Position numbers and translations under genes: made by a program | Origin: Paludibacteraceae bacterium | Lineage (GTDB): Bacteria; Bacteroidota; Bacteroidia; Bacteroidales; Paludibacteraceae | NCBI GenBank assembly: GCA_017551675.1 | Contig: JAFZLC010000013.1 | Location: forward strand, 1-64,000 | DNA length: 64,000 nucleotides | Direction: 5' to 3' | Notes under the pieces: model-generated | Told to the model about the DNA's origin: nothing | Database searches by the model: none | The model's input: only the letters and a program-made list of their open reading frames with translations | Shown here: in pieces, positions 47,201 through 55,245 of the stretch | Layout: each line of letters begins with the position of its first letter | Position numbering within the stretch: the stretch's first letter is position 1

Positions 47201-50200
47201 TTTGACAGATGTACCAGCATCGTTGCCTGCCACTAAGATGGAGACAGGTAGCTGTTGGGGTATGTTTGCGTACTGTTCAAAATTGATTAAATCGCCAGAG
47301 TTGTCAGCTACAGAATTGGCACCGAGATGTTATAATTCTATGTTCATAGGTTGCGAAAGTCTAGCTGAAGCTCCGAAATTGGTTGCTACAGAGTTGGCAG
47401 ACTCTTGTTATTACAAAATGTTCAGTGGCTGTACCAGTTTGGTTAAGGCTCCTGAGTTGCCAGCTGATTCGTGGAAGAAAGGATGTTATTCGGAAATGTT
47501 CAGTGGCTGTACTAGTTTGAATTATATCAAGATGGATGTCTTGACGTTGGATAATGATTTAGATGCAACAAAAAATTGGGTTGATGGTATCGATGGAGAG
47601 GGAGTCTTTGTCTTCCCGTGTGGCAGCAAATATGATAAGCATGGCGTTTCTGAGGTGCCAGAAAACTTTACCATCATCAGTTCTCCAATTGTTGTCTTCC
47701 AAAATCAAGACGGAACAGAACTGTATCGTGACACGATCGGTTGCGATGTGATGCCTGAGTATAAGGGTGAGACTCCAACCAATGGAGAGGGACAAGTTTT
47801 TAAAGGATGGGACCCTGAGTTGACAATTCATGAAACTCCAGACACCTACTATTATACGGCTGTTTATGATGAGACAACTCCAGAAGTAGGCGATTGGCTT
47901 TGCTTTACGGCTGAGAAGGAAAAGTCAACTGTGAAATTCTATAATATAGGAAATAATAGAGTTAATGTGGAATTTTCCATTGATGGTGGTAGAACATGGA
48001 ATACTTTGAATTCTGGAGTCGATGTGATGTTAGAAAACATAGGGGATAAAGTATATATAAGAGGAAACAATCCAAATGGTTTTTCGTCCAGTGAATCAGA
48101 ATATAGTGTGTTTGATTTGACAGGTAGTGTTGCGGCCTCTGGTAGTGTGATGAGTTTAATTGACCAAAAAGGAGAGACAACAGAGATTCCGAATGAATAT
48201 TGTTTCTGTCGATTATTCTTAGGTGAATCGAGTCTTGTGCAAGCACCAGAAGTGCCTGCGACAAAATTGAAAGGACATTGTTATGAATCTATGTTTTATA
48301 ATTGTACCAATTTGGTAAAAGCACCGAAAATCATACCTGCCACCACATTGGAAGAATCTTGTTGTGAGAGTATGTTCGGTTTATGTGAAAATCTTCTTGA
48401 TGCACCTGAGTTGCCAGCCACAACACTTGCTGAAAATTGTTACAATAACATGTTTTATTATTGTAGCAGTTTGGAAAAAGCACCAGAATTGCCAGCTCTT
48501 GCATTAGAGAAATCATGTTACAATGGAATGTTTGGCGCTTGTGAAAGTTTAATTCAAGCACCAGAATTGCCAGCTACCACCTTGGCAGAATCGTGTTATC
48601 GTGGCATGTTTTATGACTGTTGGAATTTATCAGAAACACCAAAATTGCCAGCAACGAAGTTAGCAAAATCTTGCTACGAAGAAATGTTTTTAAAATGTTT
48701 ATCGTTAGATGAAATTTCAGAATTGCCAGCTACAGAGTTGGCCCCGTCTTGTTATGAGAGAATGTTTTCCAATTGTGGTAGTATAGAAGAAACCCCTATA
48801 TTACCAGCTACAACTTTGGCAAGTAGATGTTATGCCTATATGTTCGAAAAAACTTCATTGAGTGAATTTCCTAAATTACCTGCGACGGAGTTGGTTGACT
48901 ATTGCTATGCAGGAATGTTCAAAGATGGAGTTGCTTCTATGAAGTCATCTGTCGAGTTACCTGCTACAGAGTTGGTGCAAGGTTGTTATGAGGAGATGTT
49001 TGAAAACTTTCGCTCCTTGGATACCATCAAAGTGGGTGTTCTATCTTTGGATAATATTTTCGATGCAACAACGAACTGGGTGGATGGCATTAATAATGAG
49101 GGTACTTTCATCTTTCCATGCGGTAGTAAGTATGATAAACACGGCGCATCTGAAGTGCCAGAGAACTTTACCATCATCAGTTCTCCAATCGTAGTGTTCC
49201 AAAATCCAGATGGAGAGGAACTGTATCGTGACACGATTGGTTGCGATGTGTTGCCTGAGTATAAGGGTGATACACCAACCTATGGAGAAGGACAAGTCTT
49301 CAAAGGATGGGAGCCGGAGTTGACAGCTCATGACACACCAGACACCTACTATTATATGGCTGTTTATGATGAGACGACTCCGGAAGTGGGCAATTGGCTT
49401 TGTTTTACGGCTGATGAGGCAAACTCCGTAGTGCAATATCTAAATGTTGGAAGCAATAACCCGAATGTGATGTACTCTATAGATGGAGGGAAAACATGGG
49501 AGGCATTGCAGGAAAGTGTTGAAGTGAAATTGGAAAAAATAGGAGATAAGGTTTATTTAAAAGGTAATAATCCAACAGGTTTCTCGCAAGGAAAAATTGA
49601 TTATACACATATTAAGACGACAGGAAGAGTCTTTGTGTCAGGAAGTGTTATGAGTCTGATTGATGAAGAGGGCGTTTCTACTGAGATACCTAATGATTAT
49701 TGTTTTTATCATTTGTTTGCCGATTCACCTGCATTGATTAAAGCACCAGAATTGCCAGCTACGGAGTTAAAGAAATCTTGTTATGAAGGAATGTTCCAAG
49801 AGTGTACTTCTTTAGAAAGTGTCCCTGTACTACCTGCGACTACGCTGGCTGATCGGTGTTATAAAAATATGTTTTTGTCTTGTCACATGATAAAAGAAAC
49901 GCCTGAGTTGCCTGCTACTACATTGGCAAAAGAGTGTTACTCTCACATGTTTTCATCTTGTAAAGAGGTGAAAAAAGCACCTCTGTTGCCTGCAACTGTA
50001 ATGGCAGATTCTTGCTATTCGGGCATGTTTATTGGTTGCTATGGTCTGTCTGTAGCACCTACATTGCCTGCAGTTCATTTGGCGAAGGGTTGTTATAATG
50101 GTATGTTTGAGGGTTGTTGGAATTTAGAGGAAGCTCCAGCATTACCAGCTACCGAGTTGGCGGTGTCTTGTTATGAGGAAATGTTTAAAGGATGTGGAAG

Positions 50201-53200
50201 TTTGACGAAGGCTCCGGTATTGCCAGCTACTGTTATGAAAGATTATTGTTATGCTTCTATGTTCTCAGACTGTATAAGTTTACTTGAAGCGCCAGAATTA
50301 CCAGCCACTATATTGGCAGATGCTTGTTACGAAGAAATGTTTATAGGATGTGAAAAGTTGACGGAAGCACCAGAATTGCCAGCTACTTCTTTGGTACGTG
50401 AGTGTTATATGGATATGTTTGCTAGTTGTATTAACATAACATATATCAAAGTGGGTGTTCTATCTTTGGATAATTTTTTCGAAGCAACAACAAACTGGGT
50501 GGAGGGCATTGATAATGAGGGTACTTTCATTTTCCCATGCGGTAGTAAATATGATAAACATGGAGTTTCTGAAGTGCCAGAGAATTTTAAAATCATCAGT
50601 TCTCCAATCGTAGTGTTCCAAAATCCTGATGGAGAGGAATTGTATCGAGATACGATTGGTTGCGATGTGTTACCTGTGTATAAAGGTGAGACGCCAACTT
50701 ACGGAGAAGACCAAGTCTTCAAAGGGTGGGAGCCAGAGTTGACTATTCATGAGATTCCGGACACTTACTACTATACGGCAGTGTATGAAGAACAGATGCC
50801 TATCTCGGATGTTAGCAAGTGCCTTTGCTTTACGGCAGAGGAAGCAGGATCTGAGATTTGGTATTCGATTTGGAGTCAAGATAATCCGGATTTGCAATAT
50901 TCTGTTGATGAGGGAAGGACATGGCAGACTCAGAGATTGTCTGATTATAAGAAAGTAGTCCTTGAGAATGTTGGAGATAAGATCTATTTCAGAGGATTCA
51001 ATCCAGATGGCCTTCCGGGTAAATTTTGCTTTCAAACGGATGGGACTATAAAAGCCAGTGGAAGTGTAATGAGTTTGATTGATGGCATAGGTGTTACTAA
51101 AACGATTCCTAATAAAGGTTGTTTTGCGAATTTGTTTTCTAACTGTAATGGTCTGATACAAGCCCCCGAATTGCCTGCTACAACTTTGACAGATAGTTGT
51201 TATTCGAGCATGTTCCACAATTGTGATAGACTGACAGTGGCACCAGAATTGCCTGCGACAGAATTGGCTAAAAAATGTTATTTACACATGTTCGATGCCT
51301 GTGATAAACTGACTGAGGCACCCAAATTACCTGCCATGGAATTAGCAGATAATTGTTATTCATATATGTTTAGAGGATGTACAAGTCTGACTAAGGCACC
51401 CGAATTGCCAGCGACAAAATTGGCTGATGCATGTTATTCTTATATGTTTCAGAAATGTACGAATTTGATACAAGCCCCTGAATTGCCAGCTACAGTTATG
51501 AAGGACTTTTGTTATGATGGTATGTTTTATGGATGTGAAAGCTTGACTGTTGCCCCTGAATTGCCAGCTACAGAATTAGCTTATGTGTGTTACATAAATA
51601 TGTTTTATGAATGTACGAATTTGATTCAAGCTCCCGAATTGCCAGCCACAGAATTAAAGAGTGGCTGCTATTATGGTATGTTTGAAAAATGTAAATCACT
51701 TGAAAAGGCACCAGAATTACCTGCTACAGAATTGGTCGGTAAATGTTATTACAACATGTTCCGCGAATGCTCTAATTTAAATTATATTAAAGTGGGTGTT
51801 ATGTCTTTGGATGCTTCAACAAACAACTGGGTTAATGGTGTGAATAAAGAAGGCGTCTTCATCTTCCCATGCGGTAGCAAGTATGATAAACATGGAGTTT
51901 CGGAAGTGCCAGAGAATTTTAAAATCATCAGTTCGCCAGTTGTCGTATTCCAAAATCCAGACGGAGAGGAATTGTATCGCGACACGATAGCATGTGATGT
52001 GGTGGCTGAATACAAAGGTGAAACACCAACCTATGGAGGAGGATATGTCTTCAAAGGATGGGATAAGGAATTGACGGTACATCCAGAACCCGACACGTTC
52101 TATTATACGGCAGTGTATGAAGAACTAGTGCCTATTACGGATATTAGCAAATGTCTATGTTTTACGGCTGAAGAAGCTGGCTCTGAAGTGTGGTATGAGA
52201 ATAATTTAGATAATGTTCCTGATGTACAATACTCTGTAGATGGAGGACGTACATGGAATCCGCTAGCTCCATTAGAACATGTGGTTTTGAATTCTGCCGG
52301 AGATAAGGTTTATGTTCGAGGTTATAACTCATTTGGATTTTCTCATGAACAGGACTATACAATGATAGACGTGCTTATCCCTGGCAATTATTCATTTTTT
52401 GGAATGACGGGTACGATTGCTGCCTCTGGTAGTGTGATGAGTCTGATTGATGGAGTGGGAGAGACGACAGTCATCCCTAATGAAAATTGCTTTTATAAAT
52501 TATTTGAAAATTGTTCATCTTTGATTCAAGCTCCAGAATTGCCTGCCACCGATTTGAAAGAAAGTTGTTATGAACATATGTTCTCTAAGTGCACATCTTT
52601 GTCTAAAGCCCCTGAACTGCCTGCCACTACGTTGGCAAAAAACTGTTATGATGGTATGTTTGCATCTTGTGCTAATCTTACTATAGCTCCTCAACTCCCT
52701 GCCACGAGTTTGGCAGATGGTTGTTATAGTCATATGTTCGAAGGTTGTAGTAGTTTGGTAGCTGCACCAGAATTGCCAGCGACTGAATTGGCAGAGGCTT
52801 GTTATTTTATGATGTTTACAGCTTGTACAAGTCTTACTGAAGCACCGAAATTAATGGCAACTTCGTTAGCGAATGAGTGTTATACACGGATGTTTTATGA
52901 ATGTACAAGTTTGATAAAAGCTCCAGAACTACCGGCGACAACTTTGGCATATAAATGTTATGCGGGAATGTTCTCTGAATGTTCGTCCCTGATGGAGGCA
53001 CCAGAACTGCCTGCAACGACTTTGGTAAAGGATTGTTATGATGATATGTTCTATGGTTGTACGAGTCTGACCACTGCACCTGAATTGCCAGCTACAGAGT
53101 TGGTGGAAGGATGCTATAATGGAATGTTTGAAGAATGCAGTAGTCTGAATTATATCAAGGTGGGTGTGATGACATTGGATACTGATTTTGAAATTAGTGC

Positions 53201-54284
53201 AACGAGAAATTGGGTTTCCGGAGTAGATGGTCCAGGTATCTTCATCTTCCCTTGTGGTAGTACATACGACAAGCATGGAGTGTCTGAAGTGCCAAATAAC
53301 TTTGAAATTTTGAGAGGTCCGGTGACGGTCATCTTCCAAAATCCAGACAGTACGGTGTTGTGGAAAGATACAATCAATTGTGATGAAGTTCCAGAATACA
53401 AGGGTGGAACCCCATCCATGGGTGATGGCTATTTCTTCATCGGTTGGGATAAAGACCTTACGGTGGTGGGTGATGTGTCTGTATATTACATTACGGCCAT
53501 GTATGAAGATCTTAGCAACTATGCCACCCTCCATTTGACGGTGGACGATGAACTTTACCTCGTTTTGCCTGGCGGAAGCGAGAACATAGGCTATGAGCTA
53601 TTGGAAGGCGGAGGATCACGCTACGAGATATGGTACGATGGAGCAATAATTACTGAGGGAGTAGTGCCAAATGACAGCATCGTTCTGCTGAATTGTCCTG
53701 CGGAACTTGCACCTGGCTCCTATGTGGCAACCTTGGTGATGTATGATGAGAATGACGGACGCGCATCCTGCGATTTTGAATTCAACGTCATGTTGCCAGA
53801 CAATAAGGAGAACAGCTATTATGTGAAAGTGTGGAACGATGTGGTGATTTGTCGTAACGGCGATGGTATCTTCCAATCATATATGTGGTATAAGGACAGA
53901 AAGAAACAAGAAAACAGTTCTTACCAGTATTACAATGATAAAACACTTTTGAACGGCGAATACATGGTTTATGTATGTGATGTTTATGGCAAGTGTTACT
54001 TCATAGAACCAACTTCGTTCCAGATAGAAGAAGCTGTATATTCGGTTTCTGCACATCCGAACATTGTGGATAGAGGAACAGACTTCATCATCTCCGTGTC
54101 TGGCGTTGATGAGTCACATTTGAAAGATGCTCGTATCGTGATTTATCGTTCAAATGGTGTGGTGGCACGTATCATAGATGATGTGGAGATGGAGAATGAG
54201 ATGCATTTAGGTTTGGGTGAATATGTGATTGTATTGACCGTGAATGATGGTAAGAATGCGAATTGTAAGGTATTAGTGAAATAG
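44292..54284 (+). CDS. Giant secreted seven-module repeat protein B (26-residue C-x7-C repeats)
   Basis: About 3330 residues. The start is ATG 44292 (or 44298) rather than TTG 44268, giving a signal peptide INTLLLFLFLFCYGGMAA. Seven modules begin near 44370, 45579, 46680, 47892, 49392, 50817 and 52149, with 6, 5, 6, 10, 9, 8 and 8 repeats (52 in all) of the same 26-residue unit as giant A. Each module has the same head (LCFTAE) and InlB-like tail (FKGWDPELTIHE, YYTAVYD). In module 4 the last three repeats lack the second Cys (MFEKTS, MFKDGVA, MFENFRS). The C-terminal 250 residues (from 53529) are almost identical to those of giant A at DNA level. The stop is followed within nine bases by the partner barrel gene. 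Confidence 0.85.
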   Translation: MKMKNICRINTLLLFLFLFCYGGMAANYLCFTAEEDNSGVWYVNGVGNKPNVQYSLNGVDWTDWSADTRVTLAKKGDKVYVRGNNPDGFSHESPDTAEPDYHKKKCSRFGVFGLVAASGSVMSLIDGEGISTVIPCDHCFSYLFYMNEPLTTAPELPALELKPSCYNCMFSGCDNLREAPKLPATEMADFCYGNMFSYCSSLTVAPELPATKLENSCYTNMLAGTGITEAPELPATELKYYCYSSMFAHCKKLIKAPELPATVMANYSYRSMFDGCISLTEAPELPATTLARGCYEDMFSACSNLNYIKVGLMTLDNNFDATMEWVSGVDGKGVFIFPCGSKYDRHGKSAVPTNFTIIGSPIVVFQNSDGEELYRDTIGCDVMPEYKGEPPTNGEGQVFKGWNPELTIHETPGIYYYTAVYDDVTSVEGKWLCFTAEEAGSTISYRNVGNDPDVQYSSDGTTWLPLKEGETITLEKEADKVYIKGDNPNGFSKNANSYTRFVMTGTIAASGSVMSLIDGEGLVSKIPSTCCFLDLFLYCNSLTKAPELTATVLNDSCYWSMFDNCTNLKEAPILPVTDLTPYCYAKMFYKCTSITTAPELPATAITEGCYRNMFYQCTNLTEAPELPATKLAKKCYAHMFGLCEKLEKAPELLADELKEECYIGMFEKCSKVNYMKVGVMTLDNNFDATKDWVAGIDGKGVFVFPCGSKYDKHGVSEVPENFTIISSPIVVFQNQDGTELYRDTIGCDVMPEYRGEPPTNGEGQVFKGWDPELTIHDTPDTYYYTAVYDDVTSVEGKWLCFTAEEAGSKVWYVNGADNNPKVQYSFNGIAWIDWPADSLVTLADIDDKVYVRGDNPDGFSHDNSSNDANGPGTTNSRFKMSGRIAASGSVMSLIDGVGISTKIPCAYCFSDLFRDCVSLTKAPELPATELAPNCYALMFQKCTNLTNAPELPATELAARCYISMFLNCSSLTDVPASLPATKMETGSCWGMFAYCSKLIKSPELSATELAPRCYNSMFIGCESLAEAPKLVATELADSCYYKMFSGCTSLVKAPELPADSWKKGCYSEMFSGCTSLNYIKMDVLTLDNDLDATKNWVDGIDGEGVFVFPCGSKYDKHGVSEVPENFTIISSPIVVFQNQDGTELYRDTIGCDVMPEYKGETPTNGEGQVFKGWDPELTIHETPDTYYYTAVYDETTPEVGDWLCFTAEKEKSTVKFYNIGNNRVNVEFSIDGGRTWNTLNSGVDVMLENIGDKVYIRGNNPNGFSSSESEYSVFDLTGSVAASGSVMSLIDQKGETTEIPNEYCFCRLFLGESSLVQAPEVPATKLKGHCYESMFYNCTNLVKAPKIIPATTLEESCCESMFGLCENLLDAPELPATTLAENCYNNMFYYCSSLEKAPELPALALEKSCYNGMFGACESLIQAPELPATTLAESCYRGMFYDCWNLSETPKLPATKLAKSCYEEMFLKCLSLDEISELPATELAPSCYERMFSNCGSIEETPILPATTLASRCYAYMFEKTSLSEFPKLPATELVDYCYAGMFKDGVASMKSSVELPATELVQGCYEEMFENFRSLDTIKVGVLSLDNIFDATTNWVDGINNEGTFIFPCGSKYDKHGASEVPENFTIISSPIVVFQNPDGEELYRDTIGCDVLPEYKGDTPTYGEGQVFKGWEPELTAHDTPDTYYYMAVYDETTPEVGNWLCFTADEANSVVQYLNVGSNNPNVMYSIDGGKTWEALQESVEVKLEKIGDKVYLKGNNPTGFSQGKIDYTHIKTTGRVFVSGSVMSLIDEEGVSTEIPNDYCFYHLFADSPALIKAPELPATELKKSCYEGMFQECTSLESVPVLPATTLADRCYKNMFLSCHMIKETPELPATTLAKECYSHMFSSCKEVKKAPLLPATVMADSCYSGMFIGCYGLSVAPTLPAVHLAKGCYNGMFEGCWNLEEAPALPATELAVSCYEEMFKGCGSLTKAPVLPATVMKDYCYASMFSDCISLLEAPELPATILADACYEEMFIGCEKLTEAPELPATSLVRECYMDMFASCINITYIKVGVLSLDNFFEATTNWVEGIDNEGTFIFPCGSKYDKHGVSEVPENFKIISSPIVVFQNPDGEELYRDTIGCDVLPVYKGETPTYGEDQVFKGWEPELTIHEIPDTYYYTAVYEEQMPISDVSKCLCFTAEEAGSEIWYSIWSQDNPDLQYSVDEGRTWQTQRLSDYKKVVLENVGDKIYFRGFNPDGLPGKFCFQTDGTIKASGSVMSLIDGIGVTKTIPNKGCFANLFSNCNGLIQAPELPATTLTDSCYSSMFHNCDRLTVAPELPATELAKKCYLHMFDACDKLTEAPKLPAMELADNCYSYMFRGCTSLTKAPELPATKLADACYSYMFQKCTNLIQAPELPATVMKDFCYDGMFYGCESLTVAPELPATELAYVCYINMFYECTNLIQAPELPATELKSGCYYGMFEKCKSLEKAPELPATELVGKCYYNMFRECSNLNYIKVGVMSLDASTNNWVNGVNKEGVFIFPCGSKYDKHGVSEVPENFKIISSPVVVFQNPDGEELYRDTIACDVVAEYKGETPTYGGGYVFKGWDKELTVHPEPDTFYYTAVYEELVPITDISKCLCFTAEEAGSEVWYENNLDNVPDVQYSVDGGRTWNPLAPLEHVVLNSAGDKVYVRGYNSFGFSHEQDYTMIDVLIPGNYSFFGMTGTIAASGSVMSLIDGVGETTVIPNENCFYKLFENCSSLIQAPELPATDLKESCYEHMFSKCTSLSKAPELPATTLAKNCYDGMFASCANLTIAPQLPATSLADGCYSHMFEGCSSLVAAPELPATELAEACYFMMFTACTSLTEAPKLMATSLANECYTRMFYECTSLIKAPELPATTLAYKCYAGMFSECSSLMEAPELPATTLVKDCYDDMFYGCTSLTTAPELPATELVEGCYNGMFEECSSLNYIKVGVMTLDTDFEISATRNWVSGVDGPGIFIFPCGSTYDKHGVSEVPNNFEILRGPVTVIFQNPDSTVLWKDTINCDEVPEYKGGTPSMGDGYFFIGWDKDLTVVGDVSVYYITAMYEDLSNYATLHLTVDDELYLVLPGGSENIGYELLEGGGSRYEIWYDGAIITEGVVPNDSIVLLNCPAELAPGSYVATLVMYDENDGRASCDFEFNVMLPDNKENSYYVKVWNDVVICRNGDGIFQSYMWYKDRKKQENSSYQYYNDKTLLNGEYMVYVCDVYGKCYFIEPTSFQIEEAVYSVSAHPNIVDRGTDFIISVSGVDESHLKDARIVIYRSNGVVARIIDDVEMENEMHLGLGEYVIVLTVNDGKNANCKVLVK

Positions 54285-54292
54285 TGAAATTA

Positions 54293-55087
54293 ATGAAGTG
54301 TGTGTTGTTTAAGGTCCTATGGGTTCTACTGACATTTACACCGCAGTTTGTATGGGCACAAGATAAGTTGTTTCATGTCTCTGTGGGTGGTGGATTTGAT
54401 GTGTTGAATTATACACAGGAAATAGGAAGATCATTCCCTGGTGGAAGCGTGATGATAGAGGGACAGTATCAGCATTTCTTCTTGGAAAAGCTTGGATATG
54501 CAGTGGGGGGACAGCTTTCTTATCTTACGGCCGGCTATAATCTAAAAGAAGAAGATGAAAGGATAAGTGAGGAAGAATCTGTTGTATTTTTTGATGGAAT
54601 TACTGAAAAACAAAGGTTTTTTCAGGTTGATGTGCCCGTAGGTCTTTATCTTCGTCTTGATATAAGTCGTAATTCCCAGTTCTTCGTTGGTGCAGGTCCA
54701 AAGATTTCCTTTCCTCTTATATCCAGATATGAATATTTATCAGGATTTGTTTTTTGGGGAGAAGATACAAATGAGGATTTGTCGGATGTTCAAAAAGCCA
54801 AAGGGAAAAATAGTATAGATACAGAATGGCTCCTCTATTCACTATATATTGATATGATGTGGAGTTTTGTTCTCAATAATTCGAGTGCATTGCACATTGG
54901 AACTTATTTTTCGTATGGACTAAACGATTTGGTGTCTAATCACGATGCACAGTTGGGAATAGACAAGAAAAGCATCTTGAATACTACTCTTACAAGTAGG
55001 GTGCTTCCTATCTGTTTCGGATTGAAGGTGGGAGTTTCTGTTCCTCTTCAAAAAAGAGTCAGAATACCAGCGTTTGACGGCTTTTAG
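54293..55087 (+). CDS. Outer-membrane beta-barrel protein B, partner of giant B
   Basis: 264 residues from ATG 54293; an overlapping GTG at 54284 would add three residues. Signal peptide LWVLLTFTPQFVWAQ. A clear paralogue of barrel A: DKLFHVSVGGGFDVLNYTQEIG, YAVGGQLSYLTAGY, FFQVDVPVGLYLRLD, FFVGAGPKISFPLISRY, ALHIGTYFSYGLNDLVS, PICFGLKVGVSVPLQK. The loops (about 85-100 and 160-190) differ most, as expected if they contact different partners. The tight spacing behind giant B repeats the A arrangement, so the giant-barrel pair was duplicated as a unit. Confidence 0.8.
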   Translation: MKCVLFKVLWVLLTFTPQFVWAQDKLFHVSVGGGFDVLNYTQEIGRSFPGGSVMIEGQYQHFFLEKLGYAVGGQLSYLTAGYNLKEEDERISEEESVVFFDGITEKQRFFQVDVPVGLYLRLDISRNSQFFVGAGPKISFPLISRYEYLSGFVFWGEDTNEDLSDVQKAKGKNSIDTEWLLYSLYIDMMWSFVLNNSSALHIGTYFSYGLNDLVSNHDAQLGIDKKSILNTTLTSRVLPICFGLKVGVSVPLQKRVRIPAFDGF

Positions 55088-55202
55088 CAGAGTTTCTATA
55101 GATTCTATTTTGTGGCAAATGAAACGTATGAAGAAATGTCTTGTGATTGGTTAGTAAGAAGAAATTTGCCTATATTAATTTTTTTATTGAAAAAAATTAA
55201 TA

Positions 55203-55210
55203 TATCTTTG
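55203..55210 (+). promoter_or_regulatory. Putative -7 box for mltF
   Basis: TATCTTTG fits TAnnTTTG, 36 bases above the ATG at 55246. The -33 region is T-rich but has no clean TTTG at 19-20 bp. Confidence 0.45.
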
Positions 55211-55245
55211 TTATTAGAGTAACTAACCATGAAAAACGCAATGAT

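Noticed and set aside
34490-53150. 78-bp periodic repeats that could be mistaken for a CRISPR array or satellite DNA
   Set aside because: The periodicity is in an open reading frame, conserved at protein level with fixed Cys and Pro positions, and units vary in DNA sequence; no invariant repeat/spacer pattern.
50670-53534. Long antisense open frames (e.g. 50670-51218 and 52929-53534, minus)
   Set aside because: They are shadows of the repetitive coding strand; their repeated His/Arg/Gln-rich patterns copy the 26-residue periodicity, with no start signals or known motifs.
34022-54284. Diversity-generating retroelement target in the giant genes
   Set aside because: No reverse transcriptase, template repeat or adenine-specific variation is visible in the window.
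43324-55087. Barrel proteins as certain SprF/PorP family members
   Set aside because: The arrangement is similar, but the visible motifs fit general OmpA/PorT-like barrels; kept as a hypothesis only.
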